Shown in pieces: positions 44,550 to 52,672 of a stretch of 64,000 nucleotides of DNA (within the stretch, counting starts at the first letter, position 1; every line of letters begins with the position of its first letter). The notes under the pieces are model-generated. The model ran no database searches and was not told the origin of the DNA. It saw nothing but the letters and a program-made list of their open reading frames with translations. The stretch is from Chryseosolibacter sp964532595 (lineage in GTDB: Bacteria; Bacteroidota; Bacteroidia; Cytophagales; Cyclobacteriaceae), in contig CAZHIQ010000004.1 in the NCBI GenBank assembly GCA_964532595.1, positions 153,514 through 217,513 on the forward strand, read 5' to 3'. Position numbers and translations under genes: made by a program.

Positions 44550-44982
44550 GAATCACACCCTGATCAATCGTCAGTACTGCATCGAAAATCCGAAGAACTT
44601 TAAGGGCTATGGCGAAGATTGCTGGGGGCTCACGGCAAGCTACTCTGTTGACGGATACTCTGCCCATCATCCTGAGAACGATTTGGGTGTCATCACCCCG
44701 ACCGCGGCTCTTTCCTCCTTCCCGTACACGCCGGATGAGTCCATGAAAGTAGTTCGTTACTTGTACGACAGCCTCGGTGATCGGGTGTGGGGCGAGTATG
44801 GGTTCTACGATGCTTTCAGCGAAGAACATGACTGGTATACTCCGCGTTATCTTGCAATTGATCAGGGGCCGATCGTCGTGATGATCGAAAATCATCGTAC
44901 GGGGCTGCTGTGGGATCTGTTTATGTCTGCCCCCGAAATCAAGCCTGCGTTAGACCGACTTGGATTTGAGTACGGCCAATAG
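44521..44982 (+). pseudogene. C-terminal fragment of a glucoamylase-family (GH144-like) protein
   Basis: About 153 codons without a start, joined to SusC sequence at roughly 44505-44535. The reading frame has NPKNFKGYGEDCWGLTAS, SVDGYSAHHPENDLGVITPT, YTPDESMKVVRYLYDSLGD, GFYDAFSEEHDW and LAIDQGPIVVMIENHRTGLL, the characteristic end of the glycoamylase family PF10091 (which contains endo-beta-1,2-glucanases). The N-terminal two thirds are missing. SusC, SusD and such glucanases often lie next to each other in glycan-use loci, so a collapse of about 3 kb (SusC end, SusD, glucanase start) by deletion or misassembly would explain the junction. Confidence 0.8.
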
Positions 44983-45031
44983 CATGTCTTATGAATATCG
45001 GCGACAGGTTCGGCTATTGAAGATTAGCTGC

Positions 45032-45039
45032 TAAATTTG
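45032..45039 (+). promoter_or_regulatory. -7 box TAAATTTG before the 95-residue protein gene
   Basis: Exact match to TAnnTTTG, 55 nt upstream of the ATG at 45095. Near the expected -33 position there is only TTC. Half a promoter is supported. Confidence 0.5.
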
Positions 45040-45094
45040 TCGAATCTTGCTGCCAGCTTCCTGGTAGCGGCCAAAATTATTCATACTTGAGACA

Positions 45095-45382
45095 ATGACT
45101 TTTGAAGTATTCAAGGACTCGCTGAATCACGATGCTCCTCCTTCTGCGTCGATAATGCTCCACGCTCTTTGGTACGCCGCCCGCGGCGATTGGGACAAGG
45201 CACATACGCTCGTGCAGGATTATGAATCGGGCGATGGTGCCTGGATACATGCCTATTTGCATCGCGTGGAAGGTGATCTGGGCAATGCGGCTTATTGGTA
45301 CCGGCGGGCAGGAAGACCTGTCTTCTCCGGCTCACTCGATAAGGAGTGGGAGGAGATTGTCAGGGAACTGATCGCACGGTGA
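45095..45382 (+). CDS. small conserved-looking protein of unknown function
   Basis: A 95-residue soluble protein rich in W, Y and H: MLHALWYAARGDWDKAHTLV, GDGAWIHAYLHRVEGDLGNA and AYWYRRAGRPVF form three helical segments reminiscent of a short repeat pair. I have no family name for it. It probably has its own promoter and lies between the truncated glycan-use genes and a pair of membrane proteins. Confidence 0.72.
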   Translation: MTFEVFKDSLNHDAPPSASIMLHALWYAARGDWDKAHTLVQDYESGDGAWIHAYLHRVEGDLGNAAYWYRRAGRPVFSGSLDKEWEEIVRELIAR

Positions 45383-45470
45383 GCGGAGATGCTTTGTCCA
45401 AGGCACTTGAAAATACCGGCGGTTTGGCTTATATTTCTATTGTTCCCTTGTATAACCAAACCCTTCCTTT

Positions 45471-45929
45471 ATGCGATTATTTAGTGATCCCGAACAAATT
45501 CCGCAAAGCTACGGACTGCGTATTGCCGTAGGTCTTATTGGGTATTTTCTTATCATGCAAATTCTCGGATATGCCCACGTGGTAGAATTGAGATTACTCA
45601 ATTTGTTTATCCTCGTGGCCGGAGTGTGGTATGCTTTGAAACGTTTCCGCGAAACACACCCGGAGATGAACTATTTTCGCGCACTCGTCACAGGTGTTGC
45701 CACTGCTGCCATCGGCGCCCTTAGCTTTGCTGCTTTTCTTTTTATCTATATGATTTCAAACGATGCTTTGATGCAGGCAATTGTTGAGAACGAGCCGATG
45801 GGTCGCTTTCTGAATCCCTATATTGTGGCTTGCATTGTGGCGCTTGAAGGATTGTTCTCCGGTTTGCTTGTAACGTTTATTCTCATCAATTACGTCGAAA
45901 CAGCGGAGGTGAACCGTCCTATAGGATAG
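45471..45929 (+). CDS. four-helix membrane protein, DUF4199-like (copy 1)
   Basis: A 152-residue protein with four hydrophobic helices (about 15-33, 40-56, 73-94, 118-140). It aligns by eye over its whole length with the protein at 46004-46501: both have HVVELRLLNL/HITELRLLNL, a loop with M-x-YF, GALSFAAFLFIY/GTLTFAAFLLLY, and NPYIVACIVALEGLFSGLLV/NPYIVSFTVSLEGVFSGLFV. The overall layout resembles DUF4199, but the typical family motif is not clear. Function unknown. Confidence 0.78.
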   Translation: MRLFSDPEQIPQSYGLRIAVGLIGYFLIMQILGYAHVVELRLLNLFILVAGVWYALKRFRETHPEMNYFRALVTGVATAAIGALSFAAFLFIYMISNDALMQAIVENEPMGRFLNPYIVACIVALEGLFSGLLVTFILINYVETAEVNRPIG

Positions 45930-46003
45930 CCCCTATAGATAGCCACGAAGCAGCCGTTGAAATGGTATGCTTTTTTTGAGGGTCTATTCCAAACAGTTGT
46001 ATT

Positions 46004-46501
46004 ATGAACATTAGAAACAACTCCATTTGGGATAGATCCACTCGCATTCCTGAAATATACGGTACGCTGATATTTCTTGGGCTGCTTGTGTATTTCTTTG
46101 TCGCATACCTATTCAACTTCGTCCATATTACCGAACTGCGTTTGTTGAATCTGGCAATTATAATTGCCGGTACGTACTTCGGTCTGCGGCAATATCGGCG
46201 CACTCACCGTGGGCATATGGACTACTTCCACACGTTTACCAAAGCGATGGCGATGATTGCCATTGGCACGCTGACGTTCGCGGCGTTTCTCCTCCTCTAT
46301 CTCCACATAGATAAGAACTTGATGGGGATCCTGGCGGAAAGGCAACCGTTAGGCATCCACCTTAATCCGTACATCGTTTCTTTCACTGTCTCGCTGGAGG
46401 GTGTCTTCTCAGGATTGTTTGTAAGCTTCCTGCTTTCTAATTACATGTCGTCGCGGTCTACAATACCGCAGGCACCGAAGGCCAGTGAGCTTATTCACTA
46501 G
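46004..46501 (+). CDS. four-helix membrane protein, DUF4199-like (copy 2)
   Basis: A 165-residue paralogue of the preceding gene with the same four-helix layout and a longer polar tail (RSTIPQAPKASELIH). The two are separated by 74 bp, so they arose by tandem duplication and may have separate regulation. The gene ends convergently with the nitrilase gene, overlapping its stop region by 11 bp. Confidence 0.78.
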   Translation: MNIRNNSIWDRSTRIPEIYGTLIFLGLLVYFFVAYLFNFVHITELRLLNLAIIIAGTYFGLRQYRRTHRGHMDYFHTFTKAMAMIAIGTLTFAAFLLLYLHIDKNLMGILAERQPLGIHLNPYIVSFTVSLEGVFSGLFVSFLLSNYMSSRSTIPQAPKASELIH

Positions 46502-47450
46502 GATGCAGCCACGCCACTTTTTGAGTCGCGTTATGGGGTTTCCCCAAGATGTCGGCGTACAAGTCAGGACGGCGGGCCAGACGATAGCGATAGCCACCAG
46601 CATCGGTAAGCTTCTTCGCTGAGAGCGTTGCAGTGACTATATCGTTGTCGAGTTTCCTGCATTCAGCGATAACGTCGCCGAACGGGTCGATGATCATGGA
46701 GCAACCATTCTTCAGTTGGTCGTCGTCCATCCCGATTGGATTCGAAAAGACGGCGAATATTGCATTGTCATAGGCGCGTGCGGGCAGCCACTTCATTAGC
46801 CATGCCCTGCCTTTGAGTCCATCAAATTCAGCGCGGAGAGATGTAGGGTCATGCTCGCGATTTTTCCACAAGGCGGGGTCAACAAAGCCAGCCCCAGGGC
46901 GGGTGGAAGGCGTACACATCGTAACGTGTGGCATAAAGATGACATCTGCTCCCAACAGGGTGGTGGCTCGCACGTTCTCAATCACGTTGTTGTCATAGCA
47001 GATTAGGATCCCGCAACGCCAGCCGTTCAGATCAAATACGGTATAGCTATTGCCCGGCAGGATGTCGGGATGGATAAAAGGATGCAGCTTTCGGTGTTTG
47101 GCAATGACACCTGTTCGGTTGACGGCAACGTACGCTTTGAAGATATTGTCCCCTTCTTTTTCGAACAGACCGGCGAGCACCGTGATGTCGTAGTCGCTCG
47201 CCATTTCCTGCAGCCGCCCGATGCTTGGACCGCCGGGAATGGGTTCTGCGATATCGAGAAGCGCTTCCCGCGTAAGATGACGCGCAAAGGTATAACCGGT
47301 TATCGAGCACTCGTGGAAGGCGACGGCATGTGCCCCTTCACTGGATGCCTGTGCAGTGAACTGTTCGATGAGTGAGAGATTATAGGTTTTGTCACCGCTT
47401 TTGTTTTCAAACTGAACGGTAGAGATGCGGAGATCGTTTGGGCTGCTCAT
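46491..47450 (-). CDS. carbon-nitrogen hydrolase (nitrilase superfamily)
   Basis: A 319-residue enzyme with the full Glu-Lys-Cys triad of the superfamily: Glu in AVAFHECSITGY (about 45), Lys in IAKHRKLHPFI, and Cys in CGILICYDNNVIENVRA. Members hydrolyse or transfer amides and nitriles (amidases, N-carbamoyl hydrolases). The insert with MPHVTMCTPSTRPGAGFVDP after the Cys is unusual in the family and may shape the substrate site; the substrate is unknown. Start is the ATG at 47450 (MSSPNDLRISTVQFE). It is divergent from pepP across 87 bp. Confidence 0.87.
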   Translation of the reverse strand: MSSPNDLRISTVQFENKSGDKTYNLSLIEQFTAQASSEGAHAVAFHECSITGYTFARHLTREALLDIAEPIPGGPSIGRLQEMASDYDITVLAGLFEKEGDNIFKAYVAVNRTGVIAKHRKLHPFIHPDILPGNSYTVFDLNGWRCGILICYDNNVIENVRATTLLGADVIFMPHVTMCTPSTRPGAGFVDPALWKNREHDPTSLRAEFDGLKGRAWLMKWLPARAYDNAIFAVFSNPIGMDDDQLKNGCSMIIDPFGDVIAECRKLDNDIVTATLSAKKLTDAGGYRYRLARRPDLYADILGKPHNATQKVAWLHPSE

Positions 47451-47463
47451 AAGACGAAGGTAA

Positions 47464-47475
47464 GACGTTAACGTC
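47464..47475. promoter_or_regulatory. 12-bp perfect palindrome between nitrilase and pepP
   Basis: GACGTTAACGTC is a perfect palindrome in the 87-bp divergent spacer, 13 bp upstream of the nitrilase start. Such a site could bind a dimeric regulator; no matching regulator gene is adjacent. Confidence 0.4.
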
Positions 47476-47537
47476 AACGAAAACAGCTTTTTGCTAGTCG
47501 AGGGTTTTCCGTAACATTGTGGATACTCTTAAAGGAT

Positions 47538-48833
47538 ATGCGCTACGAGAAGATTAGTCAGCAGCTTTTTGTCAACAACCGGCGAAAGTTGGCGGGGGCG
47601 CTAAAGCCCCATGCAGTTGCGGTATTGAACGCGAACGATGTGATGCCAACAAACGCCGATGGTACTATGCGGTTCAGGCAGAACAGCGATTTGTTCTACC
47701 TGACGGGAGTTGACCAGGAAGAAACCATCCTTGTTTTGTGTCCTGATGCTCCGGATGAAAAGTATCGGGAGGTACTCTTCCTCCGAGAGACCAATGATCA
47801 GATTGCCCTATGGGAGGGTCAAAAGCTGACGAAGGAACAAGCTCGGGAGCAAACCGGAATTCAGACCGTATTGTGGACCAGCGAATTTCACCGCGTGTTC
47901 AATACGCTTATGGTTATGGGCGATGTAGAGTATGTCTACCTGAACACCAATGATCACTATCGCGCTGAAATAACCGTTGACTCACGCGACCAGCGATTTA
48001 TTGAGTGGTGTCAGAAGAAGTATCCGCTTCACAAATACGAACGGTTGGCGCCTATTCTTCATCGGCTGCGGAGCGTCAAGGCACCCGAAGAAATCGCGCT
48101 TATGCAGAAAGCTTGTGATATTACCGAGAGCGCTTTTCGCAGGGTCCTTAAGTTTGTTAAGCCTGGGGTCCGCGAGTATGAAATCGAGGCGGAGTATGCG
48201 CATGAGTTTCTTCGCCATGGCTCGCGCGGTTTTGCGTATGAACCAATCATCGCATCGGGTGCAAATTCCTGCGTGCTCCATTACATCGTAAACAGTGAAA
48301 CGTGTCGCGATGGCGACGTTCTCTTGCTTGATGTAGGAGCGGAATATGCAAACTACAACGCTGATCTGACGCGGACCATCCCGGTCAACGGTCGCTTCTC
48401 GCCACGTCAACGAGCCATTTACGATGCTGTGCTGCGCGTGCAGAAGGCGGCGATGTCGATGTTAAAACCAGGGGTCAGGTATTTTGAATACCACAAAGAG
48501 ATTCAAAAGATTACCGAATCAGAATTAATCGGGTTAAAGCTTTTAGATCGCAAGGATATCGCCAATCAGAATCCGGAAAAGCCTTTATTTACGAAGTACT
48601 TCGCGCACGGTACTTCTCATATGCTCGGACTGGATGTACACGATGTTGGGAACATGTATCATCAGATGGTGCCCGGTATGGTGTGGACCGTAGAGCCGGG
48701 TATCTATGTTCGTGAGGAAGGTATCGGTGTTCGCATCGAAAATAATGTGGTAATTGCCGATGATGGAATTGTGGATCTGATGAAGAATATCCCGCGCGAA
48801 GCCGAAGAGATCGAAGAGATCATGAACGGCTAA
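47538..48833 (+). CDS. pepP: Xaa-Pro aminopeptidase
   Basis: A 431-residue metallopeptidase of family M24B that removes N-terminal residues before proline. The N-terminal domain has NSDLFYLTGVDQEE; the C-terminal pita-bread fold carries the metal ligands: Asp in LLLDVGAEYANYNADLTRTI, His in AHGTSHMLGLDVHDVGN, Glu in WTVEPGIYVREEG and Glu in IGVRIENNVVI. Start is taken as the ATG at 47538 (MRYEKISQQLF); an upstream in-frame start at 47517 is less typical. Confidence 0.94.
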   Translation: MRYEKISQQLFVNNRRKLAGALKPHAVAVLNANDVMPTNADGTMRFRQNSDLFYLTGVDQEETILVLCPDAPDEKYREVLFLRETNDQIALWEGQKLTKEQAREQTGIQTVLWTSEFHRVFNTLMVMGDVEYVYLNTNDHYRAEITVDSRDQRFIEWCQKKYPLHKYERLAPILHRLRSVKAPEEIALMQKACDITESAFRRVLKFVKPGVREYEIEAEYAHEFLRHGSRGFAYEPIIASGANSCVLHYIVNSETCRDGDVLLLDVGAEYANYNADLTRTIPVNGRFSPRQRAIYDAVLRVQKAAMSMLKPGVRYFEYHKEIQKITESELIGLKLLDRKDIANQNPEKPLFTKYFAHGTSHMLGLDVHDVGNMYHQMVPGMVWTVEPGIYVREEGIGVRIENNVVIADDGIVDLMKNIPREAEEIEEIMNG

Positions 48834-48837
48834 TTTC

Positions 48838-49200
48838 CTAGTCTTCCGGATATGGAATGAACAGGAAGTTTGTAAACTCAATGTCGACGACGAAGAGGCA
48901 ACAGAACTCATCCGGATCCTTGAATGCGGCCTTGAAGGCTTCCTGGTCTTCGATCAATTCGCGTTGCACGAATTCGTCGAGGTAGGTAGCATAGTAGTTC
49001 CACTCCGTTTGTGCCGATTGCGTGTCGATCAGAATCTGGCCAATCGGTTGTTCCGTTTTGCAAACCGGGAAAATCGGATACAGGGAAAATCCCCGTCTGC
49101 GGATCTGGTACGACGCTTCCTTCAGGGTGTCTGCTACCTTGACAAAATCGCCCGAAATGGTACCGAGATACTTTCCGTTTAGTTCAGGATCGTTGTGCAT
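48838..49200 (-). CDS. hypothetical protein
   Basis: A 120-residue acidic soluble protein without a recognised domain. It begins MHNDPELNGKYLGTISGDFV, has a central positive patch (YQIRRRGFSLYPIFPVCKTE), and ends in a hydrophobic strand pattern (FCCLFVVDIEFTNFLFIPY). The length, start and codon use look like a real gene. It is convergent with pepP (4 bp between stops) and 67 bp upstream of the A-type carrier gene on the same strand, so it could be the first gene of that pair. Confidence 0.7.
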   Translation of the reverse strand: MHNDPELNGKYLGTISGDFVKVADTLKEASYQIRRRGFSLYPIFPVCKTEQPIGQILIDTQSAQTEWNYYATYLDEFVQRELIEDQEAFKAAFKDPDEFCCLFVVDIEFTNFLFIPYPED

Positions 49201-49267
49201 AGAATAGATGAGCGCATGCGGCCGCGCTCAGTCGACCGCTTGTCAGGGTGTTTGAGTAAGGAGCAGC

Positions 49268-49594
49268 TTATACCGAGAAACTCTCACCGCATCCACAGGT
49301 CCGCGACGCGTTGGGATTGATGAACTGGAAGCCTTTGCCGTTCAGACCATCGGAGAAATCGAGAGTTGTGCCGAGCAGATAGAGCAGACTCTTTTTGTCT
49401 ACAAGAATCTTTACTCCCTTGTCTTCAAAAACCTGGTCGACCGGTTGAATGTTTTCATCAAAGCCCAAGTCGTACATCAATCCCGAGCATCCGCCGCCTT
49501 TTACAGAAACCCGGATATTGGCGTTCTCAGAACGGCCTTCTTCTTTTCTGAGTTCAATAATCCTTTCCTTGGCTTTGTCGGTTACTGTGATCAT
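49268..49594 (-). CDS. A-type Fe-S carrier (IscA/ErpA/HesB family)
   Basis: A 108-residue iron-sulfur carrier protein. The three conserved Cys are visible in SVKGGGCSGLMYDLGF (first) and ASRTCGCGESFSV (second and third, CGC), the ligands through which the family holds and passes Fe-S clusters. Complex I in this window alone needs many such clusters. No other isc or suf gene is present here. It is divergent from the methylmalonyl-CoA epimerase gene over 147 bp that contain an AT-rich palindrome. Confidence 0.94.
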   Translation of the reverse strand: MITVTDKAKERIIELRKEEGRSENANIRVSVKGGGCSGLMYDLGFDENIQPVDQVFEDKGVKILVDKKSLLYLLGTTLDFSDGLNGKGFQFINPNASRTCGCGESFSV

Positions 49595-49675
49595 ATTTTT
49601 CTGGACTTTGCACTATGTAACGCAATAAATCGGAATACAATTCAAATTGGGGCTGGCGGGCAGCCGCTCACCTCC

Positions 49676-49694
49676 AAAGTTTTCCTAAAACTTT
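49676..49694. promoter_or_regulatory. AT-rich palindrome between the A-type carrier and epimerase genes
   Basis: AAAGTTTT-CCT-AAAACTTT, a perfect 8-bp inverted repeat with a 3-nt centre, about midway in the divergent spacer. A smaller GC-rich inverted repeat (GGCTG/CAGCC, 49661-49675) is directly next to it. Operator-like, not proven. Confidence 0.4.
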
Positions 49695-49741
49695 CGTTTG
49701 AAGCAAAAAGTTTCTTGTTTGCCGGTCAAAGATAGCCATTT

Positions 49742-50149
49742 ATGCAAAAACTCGAACACATCGGCATTGCCGTCAGGAACCTGGACGCCGCCAACGAATT
49801 GTTTGCCCGCCTGCTCGGCGTAGAACATTATAAGGTGGAGGAGGTGCCTTCAGAAGGGGTCAGGACTTCTTTCTTCCGGGTAGGAGACGTTAAAATCGAG
49901 CTATTGGAAGCGACTCATGATGACTCTCCCATCGGCCGGTTTATCGGAAAGCGCGGGGAGGGTATCCACCACCTGGCTTTTGAAGTCGCCGATGTTGCAG
50001 CGGCCGTAGATGATTTGGAGGCTAAGGGTTTCGAGCCTCTTCAACGTTCTCCCAAAATAGGCGCGGATAATAAGCTGGTAGCCTTTCTGCATCCGAAGAG
50101 CACCAACGGTGTGCTGGTCGAACTATGTCAGGAGCGGTCTGCCGACTAG
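49742..50149 (+). CDS. mce: methylmalonyl-CoA epimerase
   Basis: A 135-residue glyoxalase-fold protein that interconverts (R)- and (S)-methylmalonyl-CoA. Metal ligands are in LEHIGIAVRNLD (His), KIELLEAT (Glu region), GEGIHHLAFEVADV (His) and NGVLVELCQ (Glu). It matches the family in length and order. The mutase genes are not in the window. Its stop overlaps the stop of a small lipoprotein gene on the other strand by 4 bp. Confidence 0.93.
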   Translation: MQKLEHIGIAVRNLDAANELFARLLGVEHYKVEEVPSEGVRTSFFRVGDVKIELLEATHDDSPIGRFIGKRGEGIHHLAFEVADVAAAVDDLEAKGFEPLQRSPKIGADNKLVAFLHPKSTNGVLVELCQERSAD

Positions 50150-50301
50150 TAACCCTGCCGGGCTTTACGCCCGCCGAATTGGAGGTCGTTGTAATACTTT
50201 TGCTTCCGCTTGCCTTCGGCTGTCTTGTAATAGGGTTTGCTGGTGGCACATGCTCCCAGGATAAACGATATGACAAGCAGATAAAGCAGACTTTTTCTCA
50301 T
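50146..50301 (-). CDS. small lipoprotein
   Basis: A 51-residue lipoprotein: signal peptide SLLYLLVISFILGAC with a clear lipobox (LGAC), then a short basic mature part (KPYYKTAEGKRKQKYYNDLQ). Small lipoproteins with Y/K-rich tails of this kind are frequent in Bacteroidota; function unknown. The ATG at 50301 gives the signal peptide, while the longer open frame from 50352 does not. The gene is below the size many annotations accept. Confidence 0.7.
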   Translation of the reverse strand: MRKSLLYLLVISFILGACATSKPYYKTAEGKRKQKYYNDLQFGGRKARQGY

Positions 50302-50360
50302 GGTATGACTGTTTCCGGTGAATACCTGAAAACTGTTCGATGAAACCGGCAATTACCGGC

Positions 50361-50368
50361 TACCTTTG
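50361..50368 (+). promoter_or_regulatory. -7 box TACCTTTG of thiL
   Basis: Exact TAnnTTTG match, identical to the rpsT -7 box, 56 nt upstream of the thiL ATG. It is preceded by a short inverted repeat (CCGGC..., 50346-50360). No TPP riboswitch features are visible in the leader. Confidence 0.55.
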
Positions 50369-50424
50369 CACTTCGTCGACAAACAAAGCGACAAAGGACA
50401 TTCAAATATAGGATTTATAGCTGC

Positions 50425-51465
50425 ATGAGCGAAAAACGATTGGAAATCAGTGAATTGGGGGAGTTCGGGCTGATCCGGCGCATCCGCGAAAAGTTTACCC
50501 CCGGCAACGCAAGCTCCGTACTGGGGATTGGCGATGACGCAGCCGTCATCGATAGCGGCGACTACTATTTGCTCGTAGCCACCGATATGTTGGTTGAAGG
50601 AATCCACTTTGACCTTACTTACACACCCATTCAGCACCTGGGATATAAGGCGGTGGCGGTTAATGTCTCCGACATTGCTGCAATGAACGGGCGGTGTGAG
50701 CAAATTACCGTGAACATAGCGATCAGCAACCGGTTCTCCGTAGAAGCGATCGACGCCCTTTACGAAGGAATAAAGGCCGCGTGCGAAAATTACAAGGTCG
50801 ACCTCGTGGGAGGGGATACTACCTCGTCAATATCCGGGCTCATGATATCGGTTACCGCCGTTGGGCGGGTCGCGAAAGATCGGGTCGTTTATCGGAGCGG
50901 CGCCCGGGAGAACGATATTATTTGTGTAACGGGAGATTTGGGCGGAGCTTTTGCCGGCCTTCAGGTGCTTGAGCGCGAAAAACAGGTGTTTCTGGCCAAT
51001 CCCGACATGCAGCCGGCTCTTGAAAAGTACGACTACATCGTAGGACGCCAACTCAAACCGGACGCGCGAACAGAGATCGTCTTCGACTTCGAAGAGTTGG
51101 GCGTGGTACCCACATCGATGATCGATATTTCGGACGGGCTCGCTTCCGAGCTGTTACACCTTTCCAATGAGTCGAACGTTGGTGTCAGGATATACGAGGA
51201 CAAGGTTCCCATCGATCAGCTTACGTTCGAGACGGCGGTAGAGTTTAAGCTCGATCCAATTACCTGTGCGCTCAACGGGGGCGAAGACTACGAGTTGTTG
51301 TTTACCATTCGCAAAGAGGACCAGGACAAGTTGAAGCGCCACCCGGAGATTCATATGATTGGATACGTTCACTCACGGCCCCAGGAGAACATTATGATTT
51401 CGAAGCAGGGAACCGTTGTGCCGTTAAAGGCGCAGGGGTGGAACCATTTGCGCCGGACAGACTGA
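50425..51465 (+). CDS. thiL: thiamine-monophosphate kinase
   Basis: A 346-residue kinase that converts thiamine phosphate to thiamine diphosphate with ATP. Family blocks: LGEFGLIRRIREKF at the start, VLGIGDDAAVID (about 33-44, metal Asp), TDMLVEGIHFDL, AVNVSDIAAMNG, VGGDTTSSISGLMISVTAVG, MIDISDGLASELLHL and LNGGEDYELLFTI. All are intact. It stands alone with its own likely promoter; no other thi gene is present. Confidence 0.96.
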   Translation: MSEKRLEISELGEFGLIRRIREKFTPGNASSVLGIGDDAAVIDSGDYYLLVATDMLVEGIHFDLTYTPIQHLGYKAVAVNVSDIAAMNGRCEQITVNIAISNRFSVEAIDALYEGIKAACENYKVDLVGGDTTSSISGLMISVTAVGRVAKDRVVYRSGARENDIICVTGDLGGAFAGLQVLEREKQVFLANPDMQPALEKYDYIVGRQLKPDARTEIVFDFEELGVVPTSMIDISDGLASELLHLSNESNVGVRIYEDKVPIDQLTFETAVEFKLDPITCALNGGEDYELLFTIRKEDQDKLKRHPEIHMIGYVHSRPQENIMISKQGTVVPLKAQGWNHLRRTD

Positions 51466-51472
51466 GCGAAGG

Positions 51473-52081
51473 TCAGCGGTTAGAGATCTGGTCGCGGGAA
51501 GTTCGCAACCAATCAGCCGCGAAGGTCGTCAGGTCGGGAAAGAACGCTTCGAATTCGTTGGCGAAGAGATGATAATGTTCCTGCAAGTCATCAGCCGCGC
51601 GCTCCATTCCTGAAGGATGTGTTATGCGACTCGCCATTCCGGTGAGGGTATTGCGAATGCCCGCAACTGTTTGGTAACCCACCAGCCAGTTGCCGCGAAC
51701 CATGTAGTCAAACATATAATTGAATCGCTGCGGAAGTACTTTCCGATAACCTTCCACGGTTCTGTAGACTTTGGAAGAAAAGTCGGCTAAGGACTGGTGG
51801 TGAAAGTGTTGCCAGCGCGCTGCGAGGAAGTGGTCGTAGAAGACGTCAACAATTACACCAGCGTAGTGGCGATATTTGGGACGGAGGCGGACTTTACTTT
51901 CCCGGACGATCTCATGCCGATCGGTGTATTCGTCAACAGCACGGTGAAGCATTACCCCCATGGCAATTCCCTGCGGGTATGATTGCAATGCCAGTCGCCC
52001 CTTGATAAAGTCACCCGCAAAGTTACCGGCAAGTATTTCAGGCTCATCACCTGATACATACGCGTGCGCGAGGAAGTTCAT
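51473..52081 (-). CDS. ACP phosphodiesterase-like protein
   Basis: A 202-residue protein of the AcpH/DUF479 family, which in E. coli removes the 4'-phosphopantetheine arm from acyl carrier protein. Typical blocks are MNFLAHAYVSGDEPEILAGN with FAGDFIKGR, MLHRAVDEYTDRHEIVRES (HD-like), and VIVDVFYDHFLAARW. The conserved His and Asp residues of these blocks are kept. It converges with thiL (7 bp between stops) and is divergent from the TerB-like gene. Confidence 0.87.
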   Translation of the reverse strand: MNFLAHAYVSGDEPEILAGNFAGDFIKGRLALQSYPQGIAMGVMLHRAVDEYTDRHEIVRESKVRLRPKYRHYAGVIVDVFYDHFLAARWQHFHHQSLADFSSKVYRTVEGYRKVLPQRFNYMFDYMVRGNWLVGYQTVAGIRNTLTGMASRITHPSGMERAADDLQEHYHLFANEFEAFFPDLTTFAADWLRTSRDQISNR

Positions 52082-52145
52082 TGCGCTAAAGTTATTGGTA
52101 ATTTCTTATTTCCTTCTTAGGTTGGCGCATAATCCCCCTGGAACT

Positions 52146-52547
52146 ATGAGTTATCTCGCAGGCATGAAGCTTCTTATTAATCTTGCAAAGGCAGATGGAC
52201 AAATTGCTGATCGCGAGAAGAACTTCCTGATCAATATCGGACGCGCGAACGGGATCTTTCCCGACGAACTTTATCCCCTTTTAACCCAGAATCACGAAAA
52301 CATCGTTCCGGAGAACTTGTCGGACGACGAGAAGTTCGAGCTACTCTTCAGTCTTATTCAATTGATGAAGCTCGATGAACGGATGTACCGGGAAGAGATT
52401 GCCTTTTGCGGAGAAGTGGCCACGCGCCTGGGGTATGACCGCAACGTCATGTTTGAGCTGCTGGCCCGGGTAAAGCCTTCCACTATGGCCGCTGCCGACA
52501 AGCTTGCCCTGAAGCAGATTACCAACGATTACCTGCAAAAGGATTGA
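52146..52547 (+). CDS. TerB-like protein
   Basis: A 133-residue all-helical protein of the TerB-like type: LLINLAKADGQIADREKNFL holds the typical A-x-x-DG-x-I-x-x-x-E motif of the fold, followed by helices LFSLIQLMKLDERMYREEIA and FCGEVATRLGYDRNVMFELL. TerB-like domains occur in stress and membrane-linked systems; there is no ter operon here. The frame is open from 51960 but the ATG at 52146 fits the domain and keeps it clear of the divergent gene. Confidence 0.78.
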   Translation: MSYLAGMKLLINLAKADGQIADREKNFLINIGRANGIFPDELYPLLTQNHENIVPENLSDDEKFELLFSLIQLMKLDERMYREEIAFCGEVATRLGYDRNVMFELLARVKPSTMAAADKLALKQITNDYLQKD

Positions 52548-52639
52548 TCCCGTCCCTTCGTGGCGGCCGGACTTGTCGCGCACTAGTTCACCGCGCGGAT
52601 AAATTGAGTACGGCATATCTTTAAAGCGCTGGAAATTCC

Positions 52640-52647
52640 TACTTTTG
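52640..52647 (+). promoter_or_regulatory. -7 box TACTTTTG at the head of the lepA-folD run
   Basis: Exact TAnnTTTG match, 25 nt upstream of the lepA ATG. A TTG at the expected distance is not seen (TCT instead). It would drive lepA and perhaps the genes that follow on the same strand. Confidence 0.55.
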
Positions 52648-52672
52648 CACCTCACATTGAGGACTGACGGGA

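Noticed and set aside
50302..50424. TPP riboswitch before thiL
   Set aside because: The conserved CTGAGA and ACC-containing helices of the TPP element are not seen; only a -7 box and a small inverted repeat are present.
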